Positions 57,255 to 63,953 of a stretch of 64,000 nucleotides of DNA are shown one piece after another (position 1 is the stretch's first letter; each line of letters opens with the position of its first letter). The notes below the pieces were generated by a model. It ran no database searches. It saw only the letters and a list, made by a program, of their open reading frames with translations, and was not told the DNA's origin. The position numbers were made by a program, and so were the translations under genes. The stretch comes from a virus, in the IMG/VR virus record IMGVR_UViG_3300027917_000033, positions 23,843 to 87,842 of that record; one strand, written 5' to 3'.

Positions 57255-58227
57255 TTATTTTAATTCCTTCTTTTCTCAAGTCACCAAGAATACCATTTAT
57301 CATTTCTTGTGGCAAATCTTCTGGTGCGTACACTCCTGGTTTTAAGTTGCTGCAAACCAATCTTGCTGCTGCGTATGCTGCTGGGCTGGCTGTGGTCCTG
57401 GCCATCGCCGATTTCCCATTTTCGCCGAAGGCCGTCATTGCCCAGCATTTATTATCAACTTCTACTCTCATTGTAACTACGTCGTCTTGATATCCACAGT
57501 TTAGTATGTTAGCGTCGAGCATGTTCATTTCTTGCAGCAATTTGATCCTGTCTATGTGCCCTGGCCATCTAAGAGTTTTCTCGACCGCACTATCTAGGCA
57601 ATTTATGCCCAATAACGTCCTAAGACCATCAGTTAGGAAAGCTTCTTGTAAGCCAACTCCCTCGAAGAATACAAATTCTCTGTCTGTTAGTGGGTTTACT
57701 GTGATACGCACTCCCCGTGGTTGTATGATCCTGGCTGGTCTTGTATATTCTTCGATGACGTCGTTTGGTGCGAATTGTGCGTTATAATATAGTGGCGGTT
57801 CTGGGTGGATCGGGTTGCCGCCAACGAGTATCTTCACGTTCTTTGGCTCTTTTACCAATCCTACCAACATATTTGTTATGCCAGGTGCTAAACCCATATC
57901 AATCACAATGATTGATCCGCTATGCTCGGCTTTTTCGCTTAGCTCTTCCATTGGGTCTTCTGGCATGAATGTGACATCGACGCAATTTTGGCCACATTCG
58001 ATGATTTTATCTAATACTTGCCACCCTATGGCACTTGGTAATGTGTTGACTATGATGTCCCATTGTTTTTGTAATACTGCGGAAATATTTTCACTCTTTG
58101 AGAGATCAAGCGTAATAGCTTGTTTTGATGGGTCGGCATCAAAGGCTTGTACTTTGACACCCATGCTGCCGAGAATCTTTGTGGCTTCTGTACCCACGTT
58201 GCCCATGCCCAACACTGCAGCATTCAT
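57244..58227 (-). CDS. saccharopine dehydrogenase-like oxidoreductase
   Basis: 327 residues from ATG 58227 (ATGA overlap with the upstream stop). AAVLGMGNVGTEATKIL is the NAD(P)-binding turn; VIDMGLAPGITNMLVGL is the family block after it. Related enzymes act on saccharopine or on carboxynorspermidine. A complete metabolic gene among tRNA and orphan genes is unexpected. No pathway partner is near. Confidence 0.75.
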   Translation of the reverse strand: MNAAVLGMGNVGTEATKILGSMGVKVQAFDADPSKQAITLDLSKSENISAVLQKQWDIIVNTLPSAIGWQVLDKIIECGQNCVDVTFMPEDPMEELSEKAEHSGSIIVIDMGLAPGITNMLVGLVKEPKNVKILVGGNPIHPEPPLYYNAQFAPNDVIEEYTRPARIIQPRGVRITVNPLTDREFVFFEGVGLQEAFLTDGLRTLLGINCLDSAVEKTLRWPGHIDRIKLLQEMNMLDANILNCGYQDDVVTMRVEVDNKCWAMTAFGENGKSAMARTTASPAAYAAARLVCSNLKPGVYAPEDLPQEMINGILGDLRKEGIKINDD

Positions 58228-58547
58228 GCTTCGCCTTTCAACGGACATGCCTGGCACACCGATGGAGTTGCCGATAAACAGTGTTTGATTGCATCTGCTA
58301 ATGTGTCAAGACTATCTGGATCGTGCAACATGATCGTTGCATATTCACAGAATTTAATTAATCCGTTTACTATTCTAAATTCATGATAAAATGACTCCAT
58401 CCATACTCGTAATTCAAATCCACCAGGGATGGCCCACTTTACCTCAGTATTGTTGACACCTCTTGACGCCAACTCATCGGCCAGTGAATTGTAGATATGC
58501 TGTTCCTCAGCGAATCCTGGGTGTGAAATTGTCGCCCTATAATGCAT
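58224..58547 (-). CDS. DPxxF-family protein
   Basis: 107 residues from ATG 58547, three bases after tRNA-Thr; AGGTGG of the tRNA acceptor is a possible SD. Helix (YNSLADELASRG), strands, then LHDPDSLDTLADAIKHCL and a Cys-rich end. Function unknown. Confidence 0.65.
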   Translation of the reverse strand: MHYRATISHPGFAEEQHIYNSLADELASRGVNNTEVKWAIPGGFELRVWMESFYHEFRIVNGLIKFCEYATIMLHDPDSLDTLADAIKHCLSATPSVCQACPLKGEA

Positions 58548-58550
58548 TAG

Positions 58551-58621
58551 AGCCACCTATCGGGATCGAACCGATGTTTCGACTATACCACAGTCGCGTT
58601 CTACCATTGAACTAAGGTGGC
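58551..58621 (-). tRNA. tRNA-Thr (anticodon GGU)
   Basis: Acceptor GCCACCT/AGGTGGC, stem CGACT/AGTCG, loop GTGGTAT; reads ACC/ACU. Discriminator U. CTA then ATG follows. Confidence 0.85.
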
Positions 58622-58905
58622 TATTTTCTTTTCTTCTTGGCCATGCACATCCCGAATCTCTTTTTGCTTTTTACCCAATCAGTCCATTTTCTGACTTGTT
58701 CGTTTGCCAGTATAGCTTCTACAGTATTGTACTGCTTTCTTAATTCTTTGTTTGTGAAGAGTAAATGAAGTTGGTCTCCACAATCAACACAAACCTTGAT
58801 AGTCTTCAGCCCTCTGTTTTTGTTTTTGTCACGTGATTTTGGTACGAGATGGTGCTTTTCTACAAATCCATCTGGTACCTCTCGCTGGCAGATTTTACAT
58901 TTCAT
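58621..58905 (-). CDS. small HNH endonuclease-like protein
   Basis: 94 residues from ATG 58905, three bases after tRNA-Thr (CGU). CKICQREVPDGFVEKHHLVPKS and VCVDCGDQLHLLF give the two zinc knuckles and the HH of a minimal HNH fold. Ends at the first base of the next tRNA. Confidence 0.7.
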   Translation of the reverse strand: MKCKICQREVPDGFVEKHHLVPKSRDKNKNRGLKTIKVCVDCGDQLHLLFTNKELRKQYNTVEAILANEQVRKWTDWVKSKKRFGMCMAKKKRK

Positions 58906-58908
58906 TAA

Positions 58909-58979
58909 AGCCACCGATCGGAATTGAACCGATATTTCCGGCTTACGAAACCGATGCCCTACCATTAGACGACGGTGGC
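58909..58979 (-). tRNA. tRNA-Thr (anticodon CGU)
   Basis: Stem TCGGT/GCCGG (two G-U pairs), loop TTCGTAA; reads ACG. TTA then ATG of the HNH gene follows. Confidence 0.8.
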
Positions 58980-58985
58980 AAATGG

Positions 58986-59057
58986 AGCACCCGGAGGGAG
59001 TCGAACCCTCAACGTCACGCTTTGCAGGCGTGCGCCCAGCCCGCTAGGAACGGGTGC
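58986..59057 (-). tRNA. tRNA-Cys (anticodon GCA)
   Basis: Acceptor GCACCCG/CGGGTGC, stem CACGC/GCGTG, loop CTGCAAA; reads UGC/UGU. Discriminator U as expected for Cys; CCA encoded. Confidence 0.9.
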
Positions 59058-59079
59058 TAATATATTTTGAACCTCTGTT

Positions 59080-59427
59080 TTACTTCTGATTTTGCTGCCT
59101 CAACCAATCTTTCAAAACAGTTTTCCTTGCTGCCTCAACCAATCTTTCAAAACAGTTTTCCTCATATAATGAGAAATCAATATATGAAGTTCTGCCATTA
59201 TGTCTTGTGCACAATATTGTTTGCCCAAAATCTTCGTCTACAACTATCCATGTTGCCTCGTGGACATAGTCTGGGTTTCTATTATACGCCGAAATGTACC
59301 AACCTTTGTTTCCAACCCGCCTACGCCCCTCACTCCAGTATGGGCCATTAAATTGTAAGCACTCGCTACGCAGTATGTCCCTTATCTGGATTAACAACTC
59401 TTTTATAATGTCTGGTTCTTCATCCAT
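59080..59427 (-). CDS. DPxxF-family protein with C-terminus altered by a tandem duplication
   Basis: 115 residues from ATG 59427, right after the CCA of tRNA-Ser (GGA). Family signature LYEENCFERLVEAA. A 35-base perfect tandem repeat (59092-59161) then shifts the frame, giving RKTVLKDWLRQQNQK. With one copy the end would read AAKSEVKQRFKIY. Confidence 0.65.
   Translation of the reverse strand: MDEEPDIIKELLIQIRDILRSECLQFNGPYWSEGRRRVGNKGWYISAYNRNPDYVHEATWIVVDEDFGQTILCTRHNGRTSYIDFSLYEENCFERLVEAARKTVLKDWLRQQNQK
59092..59161. repeat. perfect 35-base tandem duplication
   Basis: 59092-59126 and 59127-59161 are identical. Thirty-five is not a multiple of three, so the coding frame changes inside the repeat. 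Confidence 0.95.
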
Positions 59428-59430
59428 TGG

Positions 59431-59515
59431 CGGCGAGCAGAGGACTCGAACCCCATTCCGGTGGGAACCAACCGCTTTCCAAGCGGCGCTGGGAACCCGT
59501 CCCAGTTTACTCGCC
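59431..59515 (-). tRNA. tRNA-Ser (anticodon GGA)
   Basis: Class II. Stem GCCGC/GCGGT, loop TTGGAAA; reads UCC/UCU. Discriminator G; CCA encoded and directly followed by ATG. Confidence 0.9.
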
Positions 59516-59779
59516 ATATTTGCCGACAAACCCAGCGAGACTATTAAAGCAGTTTGGGTCTGCCAATGAAATTTTAAATACTACACGTTCCAGGAAAATT
59601 GTACTTGTTGCGTGACAAAATATAGTGCAGACAAAGATTGTGGAATCCATTATTTTAATTGCTAGATTTTTGTCGTGGTGAACAACGCTGTTGTCGAATA
59701 TGTAACCTTTGATGCAATTTTCCGCCAGGATTCTTAATATTTCTTTCAGCAAAGAATCTGAGAAATTTGTTTCTATCAT
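59507..59779 (-). CDS. DPxxF-family protein
   Basis: 90 residues. Helix (LLKEILRILAENC), strands, then ISLADPNCFNSLAGFVGKY. Its stop falls 9 bases inside tRNA-Ser (GGA). Starts inside the frame of the family fragment that follows. Confidence 0.6.
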   Translation of the reverse strand: MIETNFSDSLLKEILRILAENCIKGYIFDNSVVHHDKNLAIKIMDSTIFVCTIFCHATSTIFLERVVFKISLADPNCFNSLAGFVGKYGE

Positions 59780-59909
59780 AGATTGCTGACCTGGTAGATG
59801 GTTTCAACAAAATGTCTACTGTAATTTTGTCGAAGCAATCCGGATCAGCCAACGCGTATTGTTTAGATTTTAATGGCGATGAATAATTCATGTACGGTTT
59901 CTTTTTCAT
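59655..59909 (-). pseudogene. fragment of a DPxxF-family gene directly after tRNA-Ser
   Basis: Frame of 84 residues from ATG 59909, directly after an encoded CCA. Only the signature end is family-like (YALADPDCFDKITVDILL, residues ~18-35); the N-terminal helix and strands are missing and the rest, overlapping 59507-59779, is unlike protein. Probably a shortened copy. Confidence 0.45.
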
Positions 59910-59912
59910 TGG

Positions 59913-59996
59913 CGGCGGGTGAGGGAGTCGAGCCCTATCCCTTACGGGACCATCTGCTTTCGAAACAGCGCCGGGACCCTCCCGGTTCTACCCGCC
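59913..59996 (-). tRNA. tRNA-Ser (anticodon CGA)
   Basis: Class II. Loop TTCGAAA; reads UCG. Discriminator G, CCA encoded. Identical to tRNA-Ser (GCU) at 60777-60860 outside the anticodon loop region. Confidence 0.9.
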
Positions 59997-60251
59997 AATA
60001 AGCCAGTCAACATGGGATGTTACATCTGTGATGACTTGGATCGTATACTCGGCCATTTCTGTTTCAATATTGGGCCCCCACACCCTGATAATGACTGTTT
60101 CGTAATTATAGCAATAGAATGTTAGTTTTCTCTTCCGATACCACACTTCGATTATACCGGTCAAATCTTCTTCGCCATTTAAATCTGGTGTGGTATGTGA
60201 TTTTATGTTCCTGCTTTTCAATGTCTGCTGGATTTCTTCTATCGATATCAT
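59988..60251 (-). CDS. probable DPxxF-family protein, diverged
   Basis: 87 residues from ATG 60251. Starts ISIEEIQQTLKSRNI like the family helix, strands follow, and the end GPNIETEMAEYTIQVITD stands where the D-P-x-x-F helix should be, without the Asp-Pro. Ends 9 bases inside tRNA-Ser (CGA). Confidence 0.45.
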   Translation of the reverse strand: MISIEEIQQTLKSRNIKSHTTPDLNGEEDLTGIIEVWYRKRKLTFYCYNYETVIIRVWGPNIETEMAEYTIQVITDVTSHVDWLIGG

Positions 60252-60258
60252 AGCCGCC

Positions 60259-60510
60259 TCATTTGCCGATTTGCTCTTCATGGTCCATTTTGGCTTTTAT
60301 TTCTTGTTTGGTAATCTTCCCAAACCATTTGCGAGGATTTCCACAACAAACGCAAGAGCATAATGTTGGTGTGTCTCTCAGTAACTTCAGCCATCTGTTG
60401 TCATCTTTGTAAGCCTTGAACGATTTGTATCCGGTACAACATCTGTATGCTCTTTTTATTCTTTTCCGTTTGATCGCCTCAGTTCTAGACCTTCTTACTC
60501 TTCTTTTCAC
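60259..60510 (-). CDS. basic zinc-binding small protein
   Basis: 83 residues. Very basic start (KRRVRRSRTEAIKRKRIKR), then CCTGYKSFKAYK and LCSCVCCGNPRKWF. The C-x-C-x-x-C block is likely a metal site. Possibly nucleic-acid binding. Overlaps the next gene by 26 bases. Confidence 0.55.
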   Translation of the reverse strand: MKRRVRRSRTEAIKRKRIKRAYRCCTGYKSFKAYKDDNRWLKLLRDTPTLCSCVCCGNPRKWFGKITKQEIKAKMDHEEQIGK

Positions 60511-60772
60511 CTTGGGAATTCCTTATAAGAGTTTCCATCGTTTCTATCACATGCGGGCATGCCAAAGGTACGGACTCTATTTTATATGCAAGGGTTGGTG
60601 TATTTATAGCATAATCATACCCAACACTCCAGAATACCATTTTGTCGCCGTTTATCCCCATGGCAAATCGGTTGTCTGGAGTGAATAACGTGTCATTGCA
60701 TATTTCCAGTTCAAGTCCTTTGGACTTGAATTCGTGGTATATTTCACTTATTAAGTGGCCTTCAAGGTTCAT
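60485..60772 (-). CDS. DPxxF-family protein
   Basis: 95 residues. LISEIYHEFKSKGLELEI, strands, then VPLACPHVIETMETLIRN, with Cys in place of Asp before Pro. ATG four bases after tRNA-Ser (GCU). With that tRNA it forms the second copy of a tRNA-Ser + family-gene unit. Confidence 0.6.
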   Translation of the reverse strand: MNLEGHLISEIYHEFKSKGLELEICNDTLFTPDNRFAMGINGDKMVFWSVGYDYAINTPTLAYKIESVPLACPHVIETMETLIRNSQGEKKSKKV

Positions 60773-60776
60773 TTGG

Positions 60777-60860
60777 CGGCGGGTGAGGGAGTCGAGCCCT
60801 ATCCCTTACGGGACCATCTGTTTAGCAAACAGCGCCGGGACCCTCCCGGTTCTACCCGCC
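60777..60860 (-). tRNA. tRNA-Ser (anticodon GCU)
   Basis: Class II. Loop TTGCTAA; reads AGC/AGU. CCA encoded. Differs from tRNA-Ser (CGA) only within the anticodon loop and adjacent stem. Confidence 0.9.
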
Positions 60861-60865
60861 AATTT

Positions 60866-61016
60866 CTATTTGGGTTTCTTTCCCAAATTCTGGATGGCCC
60901 AACCGGACTTGGCCTGGACTCTGAAGTCTTCGTCCATCGCTACACCAACGAGTCCACTATCCTCTGGTGATCACCCCGGATGGTGTGTGGCTGTCTACGA
61001 CGAATGTATGGCTCAT
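60866..61016 (-). pseudogene. small gene broken by a frameshift
   Basis: ATG 61016 follows the stop of the peptidase-like gene by two bases and encodes SHTFVVDSHTPSGVITRG before a stop. Another frame continues at once with EDSGLVGVAMDEDFRVQ and on to a stop at 60866. Joined by one base change in length they make a ~50-residue protein. Real inactivation, programmed shift or sequencing error are all possible. Confidence 0.4.
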
Positions 61017-61018
61017 GA

Positions 61019-61309
61019 CTATTCCTTCAAAATTTCTGTCACTTTTCCGAAGACTGCTTTCGTCCACCCATTTATCTTGCCGTGATTGTTCCCGATCAGC
61101 AGCCCTCGTCCATTACTTTTACCTTTCACGAGATGTGTATAATACCGCCCCTTCACTTTGCAATAAACTATATCACCTTTATTGCAATCCTCCCACTTAC
61201 ATGGCGTAAGCTTGACGGGCTGGCGGCTCTTAATAATTGGGATCATACTATTGCCAGGTTCCTTGCTGATGATGGTCTCCCCGGCTTGCAATCTCTGTGC
61301 TTTATTCAT
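61019..61309 (-). CDS. S24/S26 peptidase-like small protein
   Basis: 96 residues from ATG 61309. ISKEPGNSMIPIIKSRQPV has the catalytic Ser block of LexA/signal-peptidase folds; GDIVYCKVKGRYYTHLVKG is the following hairpin with His/Lys where the second catalytic residue sits. No DNA-binding domain. Could be a self-cleaving or processing factor. Confidence 0.5.
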   Translation of the reverse strand: MNKAQRLQAGETIISKEPGNSMIPIIKSRQPVKLTPCKWEDCNKGDIVYCKVKGRYYTHLVKGKSNGRGLLIGNNHGKINGWTKAVFGKVTEILKE

Positions 61310-61333
61310 AGTCCTAAAATACGGAATTAGCAA

Positions 61334-61400
61334 ATGGATTCGAAAGACATAGCTGGATAATCACGGAAGATTCGGATGTACTTTTAGAATCCCTATTTCA
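61334..61400 (+). pseudogene. broken copy of the ITEDPD leader
   Basis: On the plus strand MDSKDIA is followed, after the loss of two or so bases, by IITEDSDVLLESL. This is the leader of the 21-25 kb cassette with Pro changed to Ser and a frameshift. The rest of the gene is not recognisable. It shows that leader genes once stood here, 35 kb from the cassette. The bases to 61575 hold no other gene that I can see. Confidence 0.55.
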
Positions 61401-61575
61401 TCTTACGACCAAGGACAGAGTAGAAGATATTAATTCGATCGGCTGTTCGTTATCACAGGCCCTTTCGCCTATGCAATCCAGAACCCGAAAGGTCATCTCA
61501 GTTTCAATCGGTCATTTTGCGGTCTGCTCCCAATCAAGCAGCCAACAGATCAGGCGTCCCGTCCGGGAGGTCTCG

Positions 61576-61923
61576 TCATTGGTTTTCCCAGACTGGTATC
61601 CCGGCTGCTTTGGCCTGTTTGACCATGTTCGCCGTGCCACGTGATTTCTTCTTATCCGTGTAGAATGCAAACACTTTATCTGGCTTCCCTTCATCAAGCA
61701 TTTGTTTGTTTCTGATTGGGCCAGCGGCTTTGCCATATTTGTTCCATTGTGCTGGGAACTCTAAGATTGTTAATCCTCGCCGTTTGGCCAACCAACCAGC
61801 GATGGTATCTGCTCCCCGTGCGCATCCATGGACTATGATATCGTTAGTATCCAGATTATCCACAACAATTTGGATTGCCTGGATATCATGGAAATCTCTA
61901 GATCCGCAAATTAAAACTCTCAT
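61576..61923 (-). CDS. SLOG/DUF2493-like nucleotide-binding protein
   Basis: 115 residues from ATG 61923, three bases after tRNA-Ser (UGA). RVLICGSRDFHD, IVHGCARGADTIAGWLA and FPAQWNKYGKAAGPIRN are the three blocks of the YspA/DUF2493 group of the SLOG superfamily, which bind nucleotides or related ligands and occur in phage-bacteria conflict genes. Confidence 0.75.
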   Translation of the reverse strand: MRVLICGSRDFHDIQAIQIVVDNLDTNDIIVHGCARGADTIAGWLAKRRGLTILEFPAQWNKYGKAAGPIRNKQMLDEGKPDKVFAFYTDKKKSRGTANMVKQAKAAGIPVWENQ

Positions 61924-61926
61924 TAA

Positions 61927-62011
61927 CGGAAGACGGAGGACTTGAACCCCACACCTTGCGGTGCCCACTGTTTTCAAAACAGGTCCGGTGCGCCTGCCCG
62001 GTTCGTCTTCC
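61927..62011 (-). tRNA. tRNA-Ser (anticodon UGA)
   Basis: Class II. Acceptor GGAAGAC/GTCTTCC, loop TTTGAAA; reads UCA and others. TTA then ATG follows. Confidence 0.9.
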
Positions 62012-62012
62012 A

Positions 62013-62083
62013 TACCGGGAGGGGGAGTTGAACCCCCGACTACGCCGTATGAAAGCGTCGTGTTTCCGTTACACCATCCCGGC
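62013..62083 (-). tRNA. tRNA-Met (anticodon CAU)
   Basis: Stem ACGCT/GGCGT, loop TTCATAC. Acceptor GCCGGGA/TCCCGGT with a G-U first pair. Elongator Met or lysidine-type Ile cannot be told apart. One base from tRNA-Ser (UGA). Confidence 0.85.
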
Positions 62084-62087
62084 TATT

Positions 62088-62489
62088 TCAGTCAACCCAG
62101 ACGTAGCCTTGTCTGGGCACTTGACCAACTCTCTCGCCCTTCTTGATGTCTTTCCTTCTAATGAATAAGACATCTTTCTTGGCTTCATACGCCTTCAGTG
62201 AGATTCCTTTGATTCCATCTCTGGCTGGATATATACCAGTTTTACGTGAGATATTGATTCTGTTTTCCTGCACGCGGTGATACTTAGTTGCTTCTGATAA
62301 TGTCTTGTGCGTACTAATCGCATAATCGTCTCCGCAGCACGTACATGAGACTCGTTCTGGATTATGACCAAATCTGTTGTAGAATATCGTTATAGCTTCG
62401 CTTTTGGGTGCTTCTATATAAATTTTGTCATACGGAGGCTCTTTAGTGTTGCCGCCGCTATGCATATCCCAGAATAGTGTCCAAACCAT
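62088..62489 (-). CDS. conserved phage protein with CTCCG motif
   Basis: 133 residues from ATG 62489. WTLFWDMHSGG, IYIEAPKSEA and VSCTCCGDDYAI followed by a Thr-Leu-rich helix; I have a recollection of this pattern from other phages as an unnamed conserved protein. The two Cys pairs may bind zinc. Function unknown. Confidence 0.6.
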   Translation of the reverse strand: MVWTLFWDMHSGGNTKEPPYDKIYIEAPKSEAITIFYNRFGHNPERVSCTCCGDDYAISTHKTLSEATKYHRVQENRINISRKTGIYPARDGIKGISLKAYEAKKDVLFIRRKDIKKGERVGQVPRQGYVWVD

Positions 62490-62490
62490 C

Positions 62491-62790
62491 TTAGAAATCC
62501 TTGAATGGATTGTCTTCAAGTGGTCCATATTTCTTTCTTATTTCTTCTTTTGTCGGCACTTTCCCTTCATCAGCAATTATATGCAGTTCTGCCGCCCTGG
62601 CCGCTTCGTTTCCCCACATTTTTCTAATCTCTTCTACACCATCCGTATGGTGCCTAATTTGGCGATGGCCTGTCCATGGGAAATAATCTTTTGCTGTTTC
62701 GTCAAGCCACACATGGACTCTGTTCCATCTTCTTCCAAGCTTTAACAAGCATTCTTGACAGTGTTCTTCTCGCTTCATTTTACTATCCAA
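62491..62790 (-). CDS. hypothetical protein after tRNA-Thr
   Basis: 99 residues with a TTG start at 62790, four bases after tRNA-Thr (UGU); an ATG at 62778 is the alternative. HHTDGVEEIRKMWGNEAARAAELH is helical and looks conserved. CQEC near the start. Not recognised. Confidence 0.55.
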   Translation of the reverse strand: MDSKMKREEHCQECLLKLGRRWNRVHVWLDETAKDYFPWTGHRQIRHHTDGVEEIRKMWGNEAARAAELHIIADEGKVPTKEEIRKKYGPLEDNPFKDF

Positions 62791-62794
62791 TTAA

Positions 62795-62866
62795 AGCCAC
62801 CAATCGGACTCGAACCGATGTCTTCTGAGTACAAATCAGATGTTCTGGCCGCTGAACTATGGTGGC
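62795..62866 (-). tRNA. tRNA-Thr (anticodon UGU)
   Basis: Stem TCTGA/TCAGA, loop TTTGTAC; reads ACA and others. Acceptor GCCACCA/TGGTGGC. Confidence 0.9.
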
Positions 62867-62906
62867 ATCTTTAAAATTTGTATCCAGGCTAGAGGCTGAG
62901 TTCTAA

Positions 62907-62977
62907 TGAGCGTGGGGAGAATCGAACTCTCGCTTTCTGGCTGTCATCCAGATGTACTACCATTATACGACACGCTC
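62907..62977 (-). tRNA. tRNA-Val (anticodon GAC)
   Basis: Acceptor GAGCGTG/CACGCTC (with the adjacent C), stem TCTGG/CCAGA, loop ATGACAG; reads GUC/GUU. Confidence 0.85.
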
Positions 62978-62980
62978 ACT

Positions 62981-63030
62981 GGTGGGTATACCAGGGAATC
63001 GAACCTGCTCCTGTTTCTTGATTGGCTTTC
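62981..63030 (-). pseudogene. tRNA 3' half remnant
   Basis: The minus strand shows a T-arm-like CAGG-TTCGATTC-CCTG and an acceptor-like end GTATACCC, but no matching 5' strand or anticodon arm upstream. Confidence 0.4.
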
Positions 63031-63036
63031 CTTCTA

Positions 63037-63360
63037 TCAGGTTTTAGTTTCTTTCGTCACAAGTCTACATTTTTTGCATTCCGAGCATCTTTCTATTGCG
63101 GTAAGCAATAGGTCTAGGCTATCTGGTTGTGCCAAATCGATACCTTTTTGTCGATTAATCGGCGCTATAGTACTCACACATTTTATAATATGTTCATCTG
63201 ATTCTATATGAAGTCTAATTATATGCCGAAGTGGATGCCGAAGTGGGCGGTGGATATCAACATATTCGCCAAAATGTTTATTATAATCGTCGCCATATGA
63301 TCTGGCATCATAACCGTTTTCGACCAGATATGCCGCAATTATATCGGCTGCTATTGTCAT
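63037..63360 (-). CDS. DPxxF-family protein
   Basis: 107 residues from ATG 63360, three bases after tRNA-Glu (CUC); AGGGG in the tRNA acceptor is a possible SD. TIAADIIAAYLVENGYDA, strands with many His and Arg, then IDLAQPDSLDLLLTAIERC and a Cys-Lys-rich tail. Function unknown. Confidence 0.65.
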   Translation of the reverse strand: MTIAADIIAAYLVENGYDARSYGDDYNKHFGEYVDIHRPLRHPLRHIIRLHIESDEHIIKCVSTIAPINRQKGIDLAQPDSLDLLLTAIERCSECKKCRLVTKETKT

Positions 63361-63363
63361 TAG

Positions 63364-63434
63364 TACCCCTACGGGGAGTCGAACCCCGGCCTTCGCGTTG
63401 AGAACGCGATATCCTGCCACTAGACGATGGGGGC
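63364..63434 (-). tRNA. tRNA-Glu (anticodon CUC)
   Basis: Stem TCGCG/CGCGA, loop TTCTCAA; reads GAG. One mismatch in the acceptor. The methyltransferase stop codon lies inside its 5' end and the next ATG three bases after its 3' end. Confidence 0.85.
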
Positions 63435-63953
63435 ACACATATAAAGAGTCGTCCATTGTGCTTCCATTGGCACAACCATGAATCCTGCCGATGTTAATAG
63501 ATCAACGCACTCATCAGTCTGTAAGAGTCCATAATGATGAATTCTTGTGTGGTGTCTTGGTGGCGTCGATAAGAACATGTTCATTTTAACGTATTTAGCG
63601 CATTTTTCCAAAAATCGTTTTCTATCTTCTACTTTGATATGTTCTAACACTTCAACGCATAGAATGTAGTCAGCAACAAACAATTCATTATCACTTAATT
63701 CGAGCCAATCTGCGATGATTGCTTTGTGGTTGCTTTTGTCTTGGATTATTTCGTTTAATTCTGCAATGCCGCCTTTGTGAAGATCCAGGCCCAAATACCT
63801 CGATACGGCATTTTCCTCTATTAATCTGTAATAACCATACCCATTTGAACATCCTATGTCGATTACGTTCGATTTGCTACCATTGATCATCCTTGCTGGT
63901 GCTTCATACATAATTCTGTGGCCACGGGAGACGATCGGTTTATCCCAATTCAT
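63420..63953 (-). CDS. class I SAM-dependent methyltransferase-like protein
   Basis: 177 residues. VIDIGCSNGYGYYRL is the SAM-binding motif I, YLGLDLHKGG the motif II acid, and ADYILCVEVLEHI the motif IV region typical of UbiE/Methyltransf_11-type enzymes. The substrate is not evident. Ends inside tRNA-Glu; starts with an ATGA overlap to the gene that runs off the right edge. Confidence 0.75.
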   Translation of the reverse strand: MNWDKPIVSRGHRIMYEAPARMINGSKSNVIDIGCSNGYGYYRLIEENAVSRYLGLDLHKGGIAELNEIIQDKSNHKAIIADWLELSDNELFVADYILCVEVLEHIKVEDRKRFLEKCAKYVKMNMFLSTPPRHHTRIHHYGLLQTDECVDLLTSAGFMVVPMEAQWTTLYMCAPIV

